DNA of 64,000 nt from Rutpela maculata. Taxonomy: Eukaryota; Arthropoda; Insecta; Coleoptera; Cerambycidae. The first letter of the stretch is position 1. Every line of letters begins with the position of its first letter. The stretch covers positions 175,193,984 through 175,257,983 of the forward strand of contig OW386285.2 of assembly GCA_936432065.2 (NCBI GenBank). The letters are read 5' to 3'. Positions 21,301-33,106 of the stretch are shown here, piece by piece. A program made the translations under genes and the position numbers. The notes below the pieces were generated by a model. It did not search any database, was not told the origin of the DNA, and saw nothing but the letters and a program-made list of their open reading frames with translations.

Positions 21301-22160
21301 TAGACTAAACCAAAATTTGATGTTATAGTACAATAAGCGAAGCAGTAAAAATGGTGAAATTCCCTGCCCGAAAACGATGAAAGGAATTTCCTTAATTTTT
21401 TTTGCAATATGCTTTATAAAATACGTATATCAAAATCTATATTGTCACATTACCCGCTTTTTATTTTTAAGGTTGGAGACCAGCCAAACTGAATAATTAA
21501 TCACTTTTCTAATTTTACGAATAAATTAACAAAAAATCATATACTTATGTTTTTATCAATCTTATAGTGTTTGAGATATTTCAATTTTAAATATATAAAA
21601 TAAAAACTAAATTATTCGTTTTTTTATGAGCTTCATTTTTGTACTCTTAACATTTTCTATAAAAAAATTTTCAAAAACTCGATTATTTTCAAAAAAATTA
21701 TGAAAATTTTCATGATTGAAAATGGGTACAGAATGAAAAATAATTATCTTAAAAATTCTAAAAAAGTTGAGCATGTTAGTAATAATATGCATTAACAATA
21801 TCTAGAAGGATTTTTAAAAAAATTGAATTAACAAGAAATTAGAGACTAAAAAAAAATGGCACCTAAATTTTTAAATGCACTACTTTTTTGTCTGTAACTT
21901 TTTCAATTTTCATTATAAAAGGTCGTGATTCGTCTCAATCGAAAGAAAATCTTAATACCTTTGGTTTTTAAAGGAATAAAAATTTTTCTCACAGTTGTAT
22001 TTTGTTGATTTTGAGTAATTTTAGATTTTAACGTCGTATACTTTTTCTGGACGTTTTGGCGCCATTTTGCAAGGATTCGTACCAATGATACAAATCATAC
22101 GAGTACTACCCACCTCTATGTTATTGTGCAATAAACTTGATTAACTTCATCATATATCCG
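21301..22160. other. AT-rich noncoding spacer between the two gypsy elements
   Basis: No domain, RNA or clear element end is recognised. Repeated phrases such as GAAAATTTTCATGATTGAAA suggest decayed repeat. If a 5' LTR of gypsy 2 remains, it would be around 22080-22165, but I could not match it to the 3' LTR. Confidence 0.4.
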
Positions 22161-22174
22161 TAACAACAAGAAGT

Positions 22175-22258
22175 ATGGCAGGAGAGAAAGAAATGAAGGA
22201 CCTATTTGCAGAGTTTACAAAGATGATGGCGCAGCAATGCCAGGAAGACTCTCTCTAG
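22175..22258 (+). pseudogene. Gypsy 2: gag N-terminus remnant
   Basis: An ATG at 22175 opens MAGEKEMKDLFAEFTKMMAQ and stops at TAG near 22258. The RT frame begins in another phase at about 22238. The plain reading is an internal deletion that removed the rest of gag and protease and joined the gag start to RT. Confidence 0.55.
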
Positions 22259-22648
22259 CGAAGCAGGAAGAAGCTTCCGTAATGATCCAGAAAATGCTAA
22301 AAGATGGAGTAATTGAAGAGTCAACCAGTCCCTGGTCATCGCCAGTAGTTTTGGTTGCCAAAAAGGACGGAACGTTACGATTTTGCGTCGACTACAGGAA
22401 GCTGAACGATGTAACGAAGAAAGACAGCTACCCATTGCTGCGAATTGATGATACATTAAGTACGCTGGCAGGTTCACGGTGGTTTTCAACTCTAGACCTC
22501 AGTGGGTTACTGACAAGTGGGACTTCACCCTGATGACAAAGAAAAGACGGCGTTTTCAGCAGGCAGTGGTCTTTACCAGTTTACAGTGATGCCATTTGGA
22601 CTTTGCAATGCGCCAGCTACTTTTGAGAGATTGATGGAATTCATACTA
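22238..22648 (+). pseudogene. Gypsy 2: reverse transcriptase, N-terminal half
   Basis: It reads LAKQEEASVMIQKMLKDGVI then SPWSSPVVLVAKKDGTLRFC, VDYRKLNDVTKKDSYPL and FSTLDLSG, with the first catalytic Asp in TLDL (about 22493). A small deletion/frameshift near 22510 is followed by GLHPDDKEKTAFSAGSGLYQ and FTVMPFGLCNAPATFERLME. The fingers and palm are well conserved. Cut at 22648 by LINE A; the YLDD box lies beyond the insertion at 29960-29975. Confidence 0.85.
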
Positions 22649-23243
22649 ATAATAATAATAATAAATTTATTCCATAGTATCAAAAAAACAGGCGTAGAAC
22701 AAGTCAGGTTACAAAAATAGTGTATAATGCAAATATAAATAAAAGAGTAATTTTACACATTAAAATCATCTCGCTAAGATGCGACAATACAATAAAATAT
22801 TACAACATTGTTTATAAATTAAAAGTTTTTGAAGTAGTAAGTACATGACAGGATACACTTATTTATATAATTTCACCGGTAATTTTAATGAGTAGATTGG
22901 ATGAATTCTGATATATTGTAAAAGTTTTGATAAGATAAGATAAGATAAGATAATTTATTGGTGTTTAATATACAAGAGTATTTACACAAGTCAAAAAAAT
23001 TAGAAGGCTACAACACATATAATTTCGATTATAAACAGTTCAAAGGACACTAAAATTGAATAGAATTGTTTAAAAGTATGTACACATATGGACATATATA
23101 GACATATACACACATACATATATTAGATAAAATTAGATAAAATTATAGGTAAAATGATACAACTTTTTATAACACACAATTAAAATTAAAAATCAAGATT
23201 AATTAAAAAAACATGAAACATTTTCATCTTCAGTTTAGTGTTA

Positions 23244-26168
23244 TTATATAGTGGTTAAGTCACTATTTAAAAATTCCTGTATGGAATAAAAAGCATTATG
23301 TACAAGAAACTGCTTAATCCTGTATTTAAAAGATTTCTCCGTAAGGAGTTTGATCTCTGGTGATAAAGCATTATAGAATTTGAGGCCCCAGTATGCAGTG
23401 CCATCTCTAGTTTTTGTCAGTCTTAAGTAGTTAGTAGCCAAATTATTTCTGTGTCGCGTTTGGTAAGAATGAATTTCGCCACGAGTTGTGTATGAGGATA
23501 AGTTATTTTTTATGTAAATTAAACATTGCAAGATATATGTACACGGGACAGTTAAGATTTTTAATTCAATCAGTTTCGATTTACAGTCGTCTCTATATTT
23601 GAGACCTGCAATTACTCTTATGGCTCGTCTTTGCATGGAAAACACACTAGACGCAGAGCTAGCATGCCCCCAGACGAGGATACCATAAGATATTACCGAG
23701 TGAATCAGGCTGTGATAGGCTGTGACAAGGGTTTCTGTTGATACCCGATGAGCCAAACTGCGAAGTAGAAAAATGTTTTTTGAAATTTTCTTGCAGATAT
23801 AGTCTGTGTGACTTTCCCATGATAGCTTGTGGTCTAAGTAAACACCGAGAAACTTTACTGGATCTGGATTTTCTATTTGGTTCATATTTCTTAGGCCAAA
23901 AATCATTGTCTCAGTCTTTGCGGTATTAAGACTCAGTTGGTTTGAAAGAAACCAATTTTGAATCCTAGATTCAGTTACCAGCATTCCTTCTAATAAAGCA
24001 TCTAAGTTGATATTATGTTCAGTAAGGTTTGTATCATCAGCAAATAAGATGGTGGAAGTAGAACTACCTAGTGAGAGAGGTAAGTCATTTATATAAATTA
24101 AAAAGAGAACCGATCCCAGGACTGAGCCTTGAGGGACGCCAATATTCACTCTAAGTTGATCTGATTTGATATTTCTATAAGACACATATTGTTGTCTATT
24201 GCTCAAATAGGATTCCATTAAGGTGACACTGCTTGTGGTGAAGCCATAAAAATACAATTTGTTTGCAAGGATTTGATGTGATACACAATCAAAAGCCTTA
24301 GTTAGGTCAAAGAACTTCGAGCAAGTAAATTGTTTCTGTTCGAAACCCGTATTAATTATAGTAGTTAGTTTGTCTATCGCTAACGTAGTTGAAAGATTGT
24401 TCCTAAATCCAAATTGATTTGGATTAAATAGGTTTCGACTCTCAAAATAATCAGTTAATTGAAGTTTTAAAATAGACTCATAGATTTTTGCTAAAGATGG
24501 TATGATCGAGATAGGTCTATGGTTAGTTGGATCATCTATATCATTCTTTTTGTAGATGGGAACTACCTTTGAAATTTTCAAGCAATCGGGGAATACATTA
24601 TTGCTGATGCCTAAATTTATTAATGCCGTTAAGGGTAACAGTATAGAATGTTTGACTGCCTTTATTATTTCTGTGCTCAAGTCATATGCATCTTTGCTTT
24701 TTTTGTTTTTCATGTTATTTATGGTCGTAAGTATGGTTTCTGTAGAGACTATAGTAAAATTGAATATATTAGGTGTGGTGAAGTTTTCCAAAAATTCAGT
24801 GTAGTCATGATTGCTAGGTGGTAAATCATTCACTATATTATCAGCTACGTTAGCAAAGAATTTGTTAAAATCGTTTGAGCTAATCTTATCAGTAACTTGT
24901 TGAGAAGCAGGTTTGCTATTGTTTATGAGTTTTCACATTGCTTGCTGTGGATTGCTATGTGAGGCTATGTAATTGTCATGTGCTTGTCTTTTATGTTTTC
25001 GCAATTCAAAGGTGTAAAGAGATTTATAATTTTTGTGTATAGCAATATTATCCGTGGTTGGATTTATTTTTGCATAATCCCGCAAGAATTGGAGTTGACT
25101 TCTCATTTCACGTAGGTCATCATCAAACCACCTAATTAGTTGACGATTTTTTGTTTTTTGTGTTTTTGTTTTTAAGGGAAATATATTGTCAACTGCGTCA
25201 GTTAAAACGCCAATAAACATTTCAAATTTTTCATTTACATCTAAATATGGGTTATGTATGAAGTTCCAATTTTTATGGAACAGGTACTCGTTTAACTTGG
25301 TAAACCCTACATCATTTAAAGGTCGATAGGTCACAAGTAAGTTGTTACTCTTTTTTTTAACATTTGCTTTTAGATGGATGCCTAGATGATCTGAGAATAG
25401 AGTGTCAATAATATTCACTTCATAATTGTTAGATGGTAAGTTAGTAAAAATATTATCTAGGGTGTGATTTTTCCTAGTGTTATATTCATTTGTAGGTGCG
25501 AGGCCAAAGGATCTAAATATGTTTAGTAATATTTGAGTATTACGGTCATTTATGTTTTGAAACTGGATGTTAAAGTCGCCAGAGACGAATAATAATTTAT
25601 TATGTTTTACAAGTATTGTTAATGCAGTTGATATTTTTTCAAAAAATATATCAAGATCTCCGTTAGGAGATCTATAGACAGTCATTATTCTGGAACTATC
25701 TATGTCGATTACAGAAACTTCGCAGTTTAGTTCATCGGACAAAATATTTATCTGTGGTATTGTTGTGCACTTATATTTACTTAAAGCATATATGGCTACA
25801 CCTCCATGGGAATAATTAGATCTAGAAAATTCAGAGACCAGATTGTAATTGTTTATGCTTACAAATTTTATTTCATTCTGGGTACACCAGTGTTCGTTAA
25901 AGAGTAGGAAATCATAATATAAGGAATTTCCTTCCATCAATGCTTCAATTTCATTTACTTTATTGCGAATACTTTGAATATTTATATGCAAGATGTTAAA
26001 ATTAATTGTTTTGTTTTTTATTTTATATGATTTTTCTGAAGTGAAAATGTTTTCATTTACAGATTTAGGTATTTTTTTATTTACTCCATTATTAATAAAG
26101 CTTGAAGTATTATAAACTTTCAGAGTCGGATGCTGGTAAATTTGAGCTGTAGCTAATTGTAAATTCAT
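23244..26168 (-). pseudogene. LINE B ORF2: endonuclease plus reverse transcriptase, one stop
   Basis: One reading frame of about 975 codons from M at 26168, broken by a single TGA at 24933-24935. The N-terminal third is an APE-type endonuclease: NFNILHINIQSIRNK, Glu in LFNEHW, GGVAIYAL, the VYRSPNGD block, GDFN in FVSGDFNIQF, NHTLDNIFT and the terminal SDHLGI. After a linker comes the reverse transcriptase: VVPIYKKNDIDDP, NHRPISIIPSLAKIYE, the palm Asp in FDLTKAFDCV, GVPQGSVLGSVLFLIYINDL and FADDTNL, then thumb PVKFLGVYLDHKLSWESH and the C-terminal end. It nicks target DNA and primes reverse transcription at the nick. There is no RNase H domain. All catalytic residues I can check are present, so the stop is the only visible lesion. 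Confidence 0.9.
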
Positions 26169-26204
26169 TGTGTGAAAGTTATTTTCTTCTAGATAAGTTG
26201 GTAT

Positions 26205-27239
26205 TTAAAAATCCTCACGTGATTGTTTATTATATTTATTATACTTTGTAAAATCAAATCTCTTGAATGCCATACTTTTGGGCCAAGATGAGGGATTATA
26301 TATGTCATCTCTCAGATCCCAGTCGATTCCAAACATGAAACATTTATTTTGAGATTCTTGAGTCGGTAGTTCTTTAATGCAAATATCAGCGTCTTTAAAT
26401 TTCGGTTGATTTGTGATAAATTTTTTAATTCTCTCAGCTGTAATGTGTCTTTTAATTCTATACGAGTATAGCCAAACTTTTCTAGTAATTGCAAATTCAC
26501 TGTCTTCATTCTCCCCATAGAATTTCTTAGCAGGTCTTCTAGATTTTTTACGATAAGTTACTACATTAAAGTCTTCATCCTCCTTTTTGTCACTTGATAG
26601 ATTAATGATCTCATTCATTTTACTTAACTGAGCCGCCTCTAACTGTCTATGGTTAAGTTCTTTTTCAGGCATCCTTGGGTTTGTTGGTAAATTCAAATTT
26701 CCCTCTTTGCTTTGTTTTATATTTGTTTGTGCAGTAGACACCTGTTTTTTAATTACTGAACTAAAAGATTCAGCTTTATGGGTTTTTCCTTGAACATTTA
26801 TGTTTTTGTTGGGTACTTTTTTAGGATTAACTTCTGACTCTTTCTTAATCAACTCAACTTTTTCTTCAAGTAGTTTTTTATTTTCCTCTAATAGTTTATT
26901 ATTACTTTCTATTAATTTATATTTACTTTCAGATTCCTCCAAAAGTCTTCTAAGCATTAAATTTTCGATTTTCAATTTCTCAAATTCTATTTTGGTACTT
27001 GTCTCATCAGGTTTCCCTTGACTATGTGCATTCAGAGAAAGCCGAGGTAGGTTAGATTCACAACACTTAACTATCGTTTCACTAATAATTACAATATTTT
27101 TATTTCGTTGTATACACGACCTGTGAAAAACACCTCCACAGTTTATACAAACAGCAATACCACATTTCTTGGATTTACAACATGTAAAAACAGCATTTTT
27201 CTGACTATCAGAATCAGATTGCTCATCATCAGTAGCCAT
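26205..27239 (-). CDS. LINE B ORF1: PHD-like finger, coiled coil, RRM-like end
   Basis: An intact 344-residue frame. Residues about 19-65 hold a Cys/His cluster of PHD type (CCKSKKCG, CINCGGVFHRSC, then KCC). Residues about 85-140 are a predicted coiled coil rich in K, E and L (LEENKKLLEEKVELIKKE). Residues about 250-330 run ITRKVWLYSYRIKRHITAER ... KELPTQESQNKCFMFGID ... WPKSMAFKRFDF, the ending seen in arthropod LINE ORF1 proteins with an RRM-like fold. ORF1 proteins bind the element RNA and form the particle with ORF2. The start is the ATG at 27239, the first in frame, 36 bp separating its stop from ORF2. Confidence 0.8.
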   Translation of the reverse strand: MATDDEQSDSDSQKNAVFTCCKSKKCGIAVCINCGGVFHRSCIQRNKNIVIISETIVKCCESNLPRLSLNAHSQGKPDETSTKIEFEKLKIENLMLRRLLEESESKYKLIESNNKLLEENKKLLEEKVELIKKESEVNPKKVPNKNINVQGKTHKAESFSSVIKKQVSTAQTNIKQSKEGNLNLPTNPRMPEKELNHRQLEAAQLSKMNEIINLSSDKKEDEDFNVVTYRKKSRRPAKKFYGENEDSEFAITRKVWLYSYRIKRHITAERIKKFITNQPKFKDADICIKELPTQESQNKCFMFGIDWDLRDDIYNPSSWPKSMAFKRFDFTKYNKYNKQSREDF

Positions 27240-29931
27240 CTTTTGATGTATTAGGTATTGTTTTAATTTTGATTTAAAACTTCTCTTCGGTTGGTCTTTG
27301 AGTTGGTAGATGATTATATATTTTCAGTCATTGGGACACTACATTTCTTTGGACCCGAGTGAAAGAAGTTTGGGGCAGGTGTAATACTAGATTGACACGG
27401 CCTCTTGTTGTATATGGATGCACCGCTTCATACCTGGGAATAAGTTCATTGTAATTATCTTTCACAAAACACATTCATATATATATATAGACATGGCAAG
27501 GTAAGTATCTTCTTGTGTTTAAATATTTCGCTACGTATCTCTCTTCTCTTTAGATGAAATATGCTTCTTAGGCATGACTTTTGGAGCCTGAAGATTCTAG
27601 TAGCCTCAGATGAATTTCCCCAAAAAATTATGCCATATTTAATTCTGGAATTTACATATGCATAGTAGGCACTTAGTGCAGCTTCTTCATTGACTTCATT
27701 AGATATGATACGTAGTGCATAGATGAAAGAACTTATTTTACCAGCAAGGTAATGGATGTGGCATTTCCAATTTAACTGGGAGTCGATCTCTACACCAAGG
27801 AACTTTACATGATTTGTAGATGTGAGATTTTCGTTGTTGTAGGATATTATTAGAGGATCTTCTTGTCTTAAACTAAATTTTATTAAGTTTGTTTTTCTGA
27901 TATTCAGTTTTAAATTATTCCGTGTATACCAACCATCCTTCCGTTTTTTCTAAGGCGTCAGTTATTTCTATTGTCAACTCTTCTTTTGATTTAGTTCTTA
28001 TTATGTGTGAGTTGTCATCAGCGAATAGATTTAACAGCTGATTAGTTATTTTAGGTAAAATCGTTTATGTAAAGTAAAAATAATATTGGCCCAAGTATAG
28101 ACCCTTGTGGTACTCCTTTCTTCATCGTCACCCAGTTAGATTGTATCACTTTTCCTGCTTCCGTTGTCATTACACATTGTCTTCTGCTATATAGGTATGA
28201 TTTTAAAATATCAAGTATATTTCCTCTGAAACCCATTATTGATAATTTTTCTAGTAATATATCATGATCGACACTATCAAATGCTTTTGATAGGTCCATA
28301 AATAAACCAACCACAAAATCTTTTTGACTGATTCCTTCTAAAATTTCACATAGCGATAGATAGCTCTTATTGTAGATCTTCCTTTAATGTAGGCACTTTG
28401 CATTTCCGTTATTAGATTATTTTTCTCCGTGAAGTCTAGTATTCTATTTAGTAGTGCTTTTTCAAATATTTTGGCTATTATGGATATTAATGCTATAGGT
28501 CTATAAATAGTAATATCTTCTTTGGTCCCTTTTTTGTAGATTGGTTTGATGATAGTTTTTTTCAGTTCTTCAGGGAAGATACCTTGTGAGAAGCATAGAT
28601 TGATAATCTGTGATATTGCTATGGACAGTTCCCTTGAGCAGTATTTTATTAGTTTTGTTGGTATTTCATCTGGTCCAACAGACGAGGTATCTTTCAGGGA
28701 GTATATTATATTATATATTTCTGTGGGTGTTGTGTCATATTAAAACATGGTATTATGACATTCGTGAACATGTTCCAAGGTTCTTATTAAATTTGTATTA
28801 ACGTCAGCGCATACATTCAAGAAGAATTCATTTGCTTGATTCAAAATTTCAAAGGCAGTTTTATTTGTAACCGCTTTTAGATTTTCAATTTCAAATTGAC
28901 TATTGCTATCTTTGCTTGTTATGTCTTTTACCAGATCCCATGTCGCTCTCACTTTATTGTTTGAGTTCATTATATAATTTGAATGTGATGTTTTCTTGGT
29001 AACATTGATTGACTTTCTGAGTTCCTTGGAGTATTGTTTATATAGTTCCCTGGTCACATTTCCTCGTAGCATTTCATCATACAATTGCCTTTTTATTCTG
29101 ATTTTTGTTTTGATGTTCTCATCTATCCAATTTACATTAGCTTGTCGACGGCCAATGCATAATTTTTTAGGATAAACTTCATCCAAAATTTCTCTGAGTT
29201 TTGTTATTAATACTTCTGTGCATATGTTTGGTCTTCATTCGACAACATATTAGCCCAATCAACAGACTCCAGTTTTCTTTGAATGCAGGCATGTGTTCAT
29301 TTGTAATAGCTCTCCTCATAGTTTTTACTTTTTTATTCTTTTCTAAATAATCTGCCTCAAAATGTATTTCTTGGCCAAAGTGATCAGATAAACCGTTTTT
29401 GTTTATTGAACTCTCATAGTCAGGAGTATTTATAAATATATTATCTATTGTTTTTGCTGTATTATTTCGTATATTTATCCTGGTTGGTTCGTTTATAGTA
29501 GGTTTGAAGTCAAAAGAGGCCATTAGATCTAAGAAAATTTTTACATTTCTGTCCAAGTTATTTTGTATATATCAAAGTCTGCTCTTGGTGGATGATATAT
29601 GCAAATAATAATAGTTTTCGCGTTTGGTATTTCTACAGCACTGCATTCAATTATTGACTCAACACTTTTTTGCTTTAGGTGTTCTAATTCTTTAAACTGT
29701 AGGTTGTTGCGTAAGAATATACACTGCCACCATGTATTGTTGATGATCTCATATAACAAGAAGCCATAGTAAAGTTTTTTATTTTGTAGTTTTGTACATT
29801 TTTTATTATCCAGTGTTCTGTGAAAGTTAGAGCATTAAATAAGTAATCTGTATTATCTAAAAATATTGTGATTTCATCTAGTTTATTTGTAAGGCATTCT
29901 ACATTTTGGTGATAAATTTTACTACTACGAG

Positions 29932-31284
29932 GATTAACCTGGAAGACGTGCCTGGTTTACCTTGATGACGTATTGGTTATGGGTCGGGACTTTAAGAAAC
30001 ATTTACGAAACCTTCAGGAAGTATTCGGGAGAGTTAGGAATGCACATCTGAAGTTGAATCCAAAGAAGTGCTTACTGTTCCAGACAGAAGTCAAATTCCT
30101 TGGATACGTTGTATCATCAGGTGGAATACAAACAGACCCGGATAAAATTTCAGCAGTACGAGACTGGCCGAGACCATCAAATGTTCATGAAGCACGAAGC
30201 TTCCTCGGACTATGCACTTATTACAGACGCTTTGTGTAAGGGTTTGCGGATATTGCGAAGCCACTACACCGGTTGACAGAGGAAAAAGTGAAGTACCAGT
30301 GGACACCAGAATATGAAACGTCATGGATGAAGTTGAAGGCAGCATTATGCACCAGTTCTGTGCTAGCATATCCACAACGAAACGGCCTTTACATCCTGGA
30401 CACTGATGCTAGCAATTCTTCGGTCGGGTGTGTACTGTCCCAAATCCAAAATGGAGAAGAGAAAGTGATCGAGTGCTTCAGCAAGGTGCTCTCTAAACCG
30501 GAAAGGAATTATTGTGTAACAAGGAAAGAACTATTAGCCATCATCAAATAAATACCTGTATGGACAACATTCCAAGATTCGGACCGACCATGCTGCATTA
30601 AAATGGTTATTACAAATAAAAACCCCAGGTCAACTAGCTCGCTGGATAGAAAGTTGCAACTGTACGATTTCAAAATCAAACATCGACCCGGCAGATCTCA
30701 TAAAAATGCAGATTCCCTATCTAGAAAACCGTGCAGGGAAGATTGCAAGCACTGCCAACGTGTAGAAAAACTGCAGGGCATGTTAGTAGTCAATACTGTC
30801 AAAATAGACCTTCCAGACGATTGGACAAACGATGCTCTGGAGTGGAAAGATGTTTCAGACAAAGGAGTGGGGCTAATGGCTTTATGGGCACAATGGGATT
30901 CGCTTAGAGTCATAGACGGGCTATTGAAGAGAGCATGGGAAAGCCCAGATGGCAAGGAAGTTGTTATGCGTCTAGTGATTCCGAGGTGTCGAGTACCAAA
31001 AGTACTTCAGGAGATGCATGATGGAGCATCTGGCGGACACTTTGGCGTCAATAAGACCCTGAGTAAAGTACGGAAACGGTTCTATTGGGTTAATAGTCGA
31101 CAGGATATGGAGGCTTGGTGTCGCAAATGCAAGATTTGTGCGGCCAGTAAGGGACCACAGACCAGGAGTAAGGGTCAGTTGCAGCAATGTAACGTCGGAG
31201 CTCCTTTTGAAAGAATTGCAATCGATATTGCTGGCCCATAACCAGTGACCACTGATGGCAATAAGTACATCCTGGTTGCCATCG
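29932..31284 (+). pseudogene. Gypsy 2: RT C-terminal half, RNase H, integrase start
   Basis: It opens RGLTWKTCLVYLDDVLVMGR with the YLDD active site, then KLNPKKCLLFQTEVKFLGYV and ARSFLGLCTYYRRFV. After a stop (30237) come RNase H motifs LYILDTDASNSSVGCVLSQ, the Glu in VTRKELLAII, and TDHAALKWLL across another stop and frameshift near 30550. Then follow RPGRSHKNADSLSR, the H-H-C-C integrase finger (HDGASGGHFG ... CRKCKICAASKG), and the integrase core start APFERIAIDIAGP, followed by TAA at 31239. LINE C interrupts shortly afterwards in VAIDY. Confidence 0.85.
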
Positions 31285-31286
31285 AT

Positions 31287-31317
<31 letters not shown>

Positions 31318-32438
31318 TGCTTTATTTCAATTGCCAAAATACATTGGATATGAAATGTCACAAATGAATAATTGTAAACTGTGGAGACATTGACACTACA
31401 GCTATTAAGTAAAACATATAAAGTATAATATAAAGTGAAATAATTTTAAATATAATTTTGTAATATAATGACAATAACATATAAGGTAAATATACAAAAT
31501 AGTATTTTATAGAAAAAATTTAATTCCACCTGTGCGCCTGATCAAAGTACTCACCTAGTGAATAATAAGCTTCGTTTTGAAGTAACTCTAGTAATTTTTT
31601 TTTAAGTTTAGCTCTACTTAACTCTTTTAACGACCGAGGGAGATTATTATATATATTGCTACAGGTGTATTTTGGGCTTTTTTTAAAAGTACTTAGGTTG
31701 AATTGATCTATTTGAATATTTGTGTTATTTCGTGTAGTGTAGTTGTGAATATCACTCCTGTGACTATATAACTCTGGCTTTAGCTTGGTGAACATTACTG
31801 CTTCTAATATGAGGATGCTTGGTAAAGTTAATATTTTGTTATCTTTAAAAGTAGTTTTACAAGACTCTCTTGGTGATAGCCCAAAAATTATTCTTATAAT
31901 TCGTTTTTGTAAAATAAAGACTCTGTTCCAATCAGTTCCCTGTCCCCAATATATGATTAAGTATTTTAGATGTGGATAAATTAATGCATAGTAAACATTA
32001 ATCAGATATTTTCGATCTAAAAAGGATTTGAGGTTTCTAATGGCGAAATATCCACTGTTGAGTTTACTCACAACATTGTCAATATGATTTGACCATGAGA
32101 GTGTCTCATCTATTGTAATGCCTAGAAACTTAGTATGTTTTGATGGTGATATTATTTTTTGATTTATGAGAAGTTTTATTGGTTCTATTACTTTTTTTTT
32201 ATGAAATGTGATATATGTGGTTTTAGATACATTAACTATTAATTTATTTCTAATACACCATTCCTCGAATCTGATGAGTAGATTTGTTGCGTTTTTATGA
32301 AGAGTCTCTAGAGATGTGGCTGATATCAGTAAACTTACATCATCAGCGAACATGACTAGGAGTGAGTCTGGGTTCCTCATATGTGCATCTAGATCATTGA
32401 TAAAAATTGTAAATAGTAATGGAGACAGCGCCGCTCCT
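31285..32438 (-). pseudogene. LINE C: 5'-truncated RT fragment in gypsy 2 integrase
   Basis: An ATA-repeat tail at about 31288-31317 and a 3' UTR precede an open frame at 31520-32380. It carries the RT active site (LVMFADDVSLLIS), the thumb motif SKHTKFLGITIDETLSWSNH and a C-terminal end ... LQNEAYYSLGEYFD. The frame is open for 286 residues, but the fingers and endonuclease are missing. The flanks in the gypsy integrase (ATTAT on both sides) suggest a 4-5 bp target duplication. CR1/Jockey group; different sequence from A, B and G. Confidence 0.85.
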
Positions 32439-33106
32439 TATTATTTCAGTAAGTGGCAGGAAGCCTATGCCATTCCAAATCAGGAGGCTGTTACTGTAGC
32501 TAAGGTGTTGGTGGATAACCTGGTATGTCGATTTGGTGTACCCCCGGAGTTACATTCAGATCAAGGGAGGAACTTTGAACAAGGAGTGTTCCAGAAAATC
32601 TACAAACTATTAGGAATCCACAAGACACGGACGACAGCTCTTCATCCCCAATCGGATGAAATGGTGTAGCGGCATAACAAAACCACGAAGAACATCTTTC
32701 TAAGGTGGTTCATAAAAATCAGCGAGATTGAGATCATCACTTGCCGTTCTTCCTCATGGCATACAGGGCTGCTATTCATGAGACTAGGATGAAGTGACCG
32801 GATGAAGGCTCGTTATGACCGCAAGTCCAGTTCAGGAGGATTCAAGGCAGGAGATCTGGTTTGGCTCTATAACCCGCAGTGGAAGAAGGGAAGGTCCCCG
32901 AAGCTTCAGCCTTCTTGGGAAGGGCCATATTCCATCATCACCCGAATCAATGACGTTGTTTATCGAATACAAAGAAGTAAAACGTCAAAGATGAGAATTG
33001 TACACTTGGACAGACTGGCGAAGTATGTGAAAGAGACTGAATTACCTGACCGAGACGTTCAGGCTTTAGGAGAGGGCAGTGTTAAGGCGCAGTTACACAG
33101 CGCGTG
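32439..33106 (+). pseudogene. Gypsy 2: integrase core end and C-terminal domain
   Basis: After LINE C the integrase resumes YYFSKWQEAYAIPNQEA and contains the second catalytic Asp in LHSDQGRNFE. Where the family has the catalytic Glu this copy has a TAG (about 32668, after SDEMV), and a frameshift follows. The C-terminal part is open from 32802 (MKARYDRKS) and has the usual GDLVWLYNPQWKKGRSPKLQ, SWEGPYSIITRINDVVYRIQ and MRIVHLDRLAKY motifs. A purine-rich stretch AGGAGAGGGCAG (33068-33079) just before the LTR is the likely polypurine tract. The frame runs into the LTR and the MITE. Confidence 0.8.

Larger units (their letters stand above)
22930..27479 (-). mobile_element. LINE B: nearly complete two-ORF LINE
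   Basis: It has a GATAA-repeat tail (22930-22952), a 3' UTR to 23243, ORF2 (23244-26168), a 36-bp gap, ORF1 (26205-27239) and a 5' UTR to about 27479. This is the CR1/Jockey-group layout. It is the best preserved mobile element in the window and is probably a recent arrival: it carries one in-frame stop and no frameshift in either ORF. The 5' boundary is approximate and no target duplication was resolved. Confidence 0.85.
22649..29931 (-). pseudogene. LINE A: inserted in gypsy 2, itself split by LINE B
   Basis: The TAA-repeat 3' tail starts at 22649, and the last C-terminal residues (FYNISEFIQ) lie at about 22900-22929. LINE B then interrupts. LINE A resumes near 27480 with HKKILTLPCL and FRLQKSCLRSIFHLKRRE, but about 100 residues between the two parts are missing, so some of LINE A was lost when LINE B arrived or later. 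The RT core is at 28051-28314 (LFMDLSKAFDSVDHDILLEK, KKGVPQGSILGPILFLLYIN), the linker at 28740-29186, and endonuclease parts at 29179-29930 (SDH at NGLSDHFGQ, N-terminal QNVECL, TEHW). There are several frameshifts. It is truncated just upstream of the endonuclease start. Confidence 0.8.

Noticed and set aside
21903..22085. Possible 5' LTR of gypsy 2 near 22080-22165
   Set aside because: I could not align it with the 3' LTR at 33080-33684; only the common TAACA ending agrees.
22237..22489. Minus-strand frame opposite the gypsy reverse transcriptase
   Set aside because: Antisense shadow of a well-supported coding sequence.
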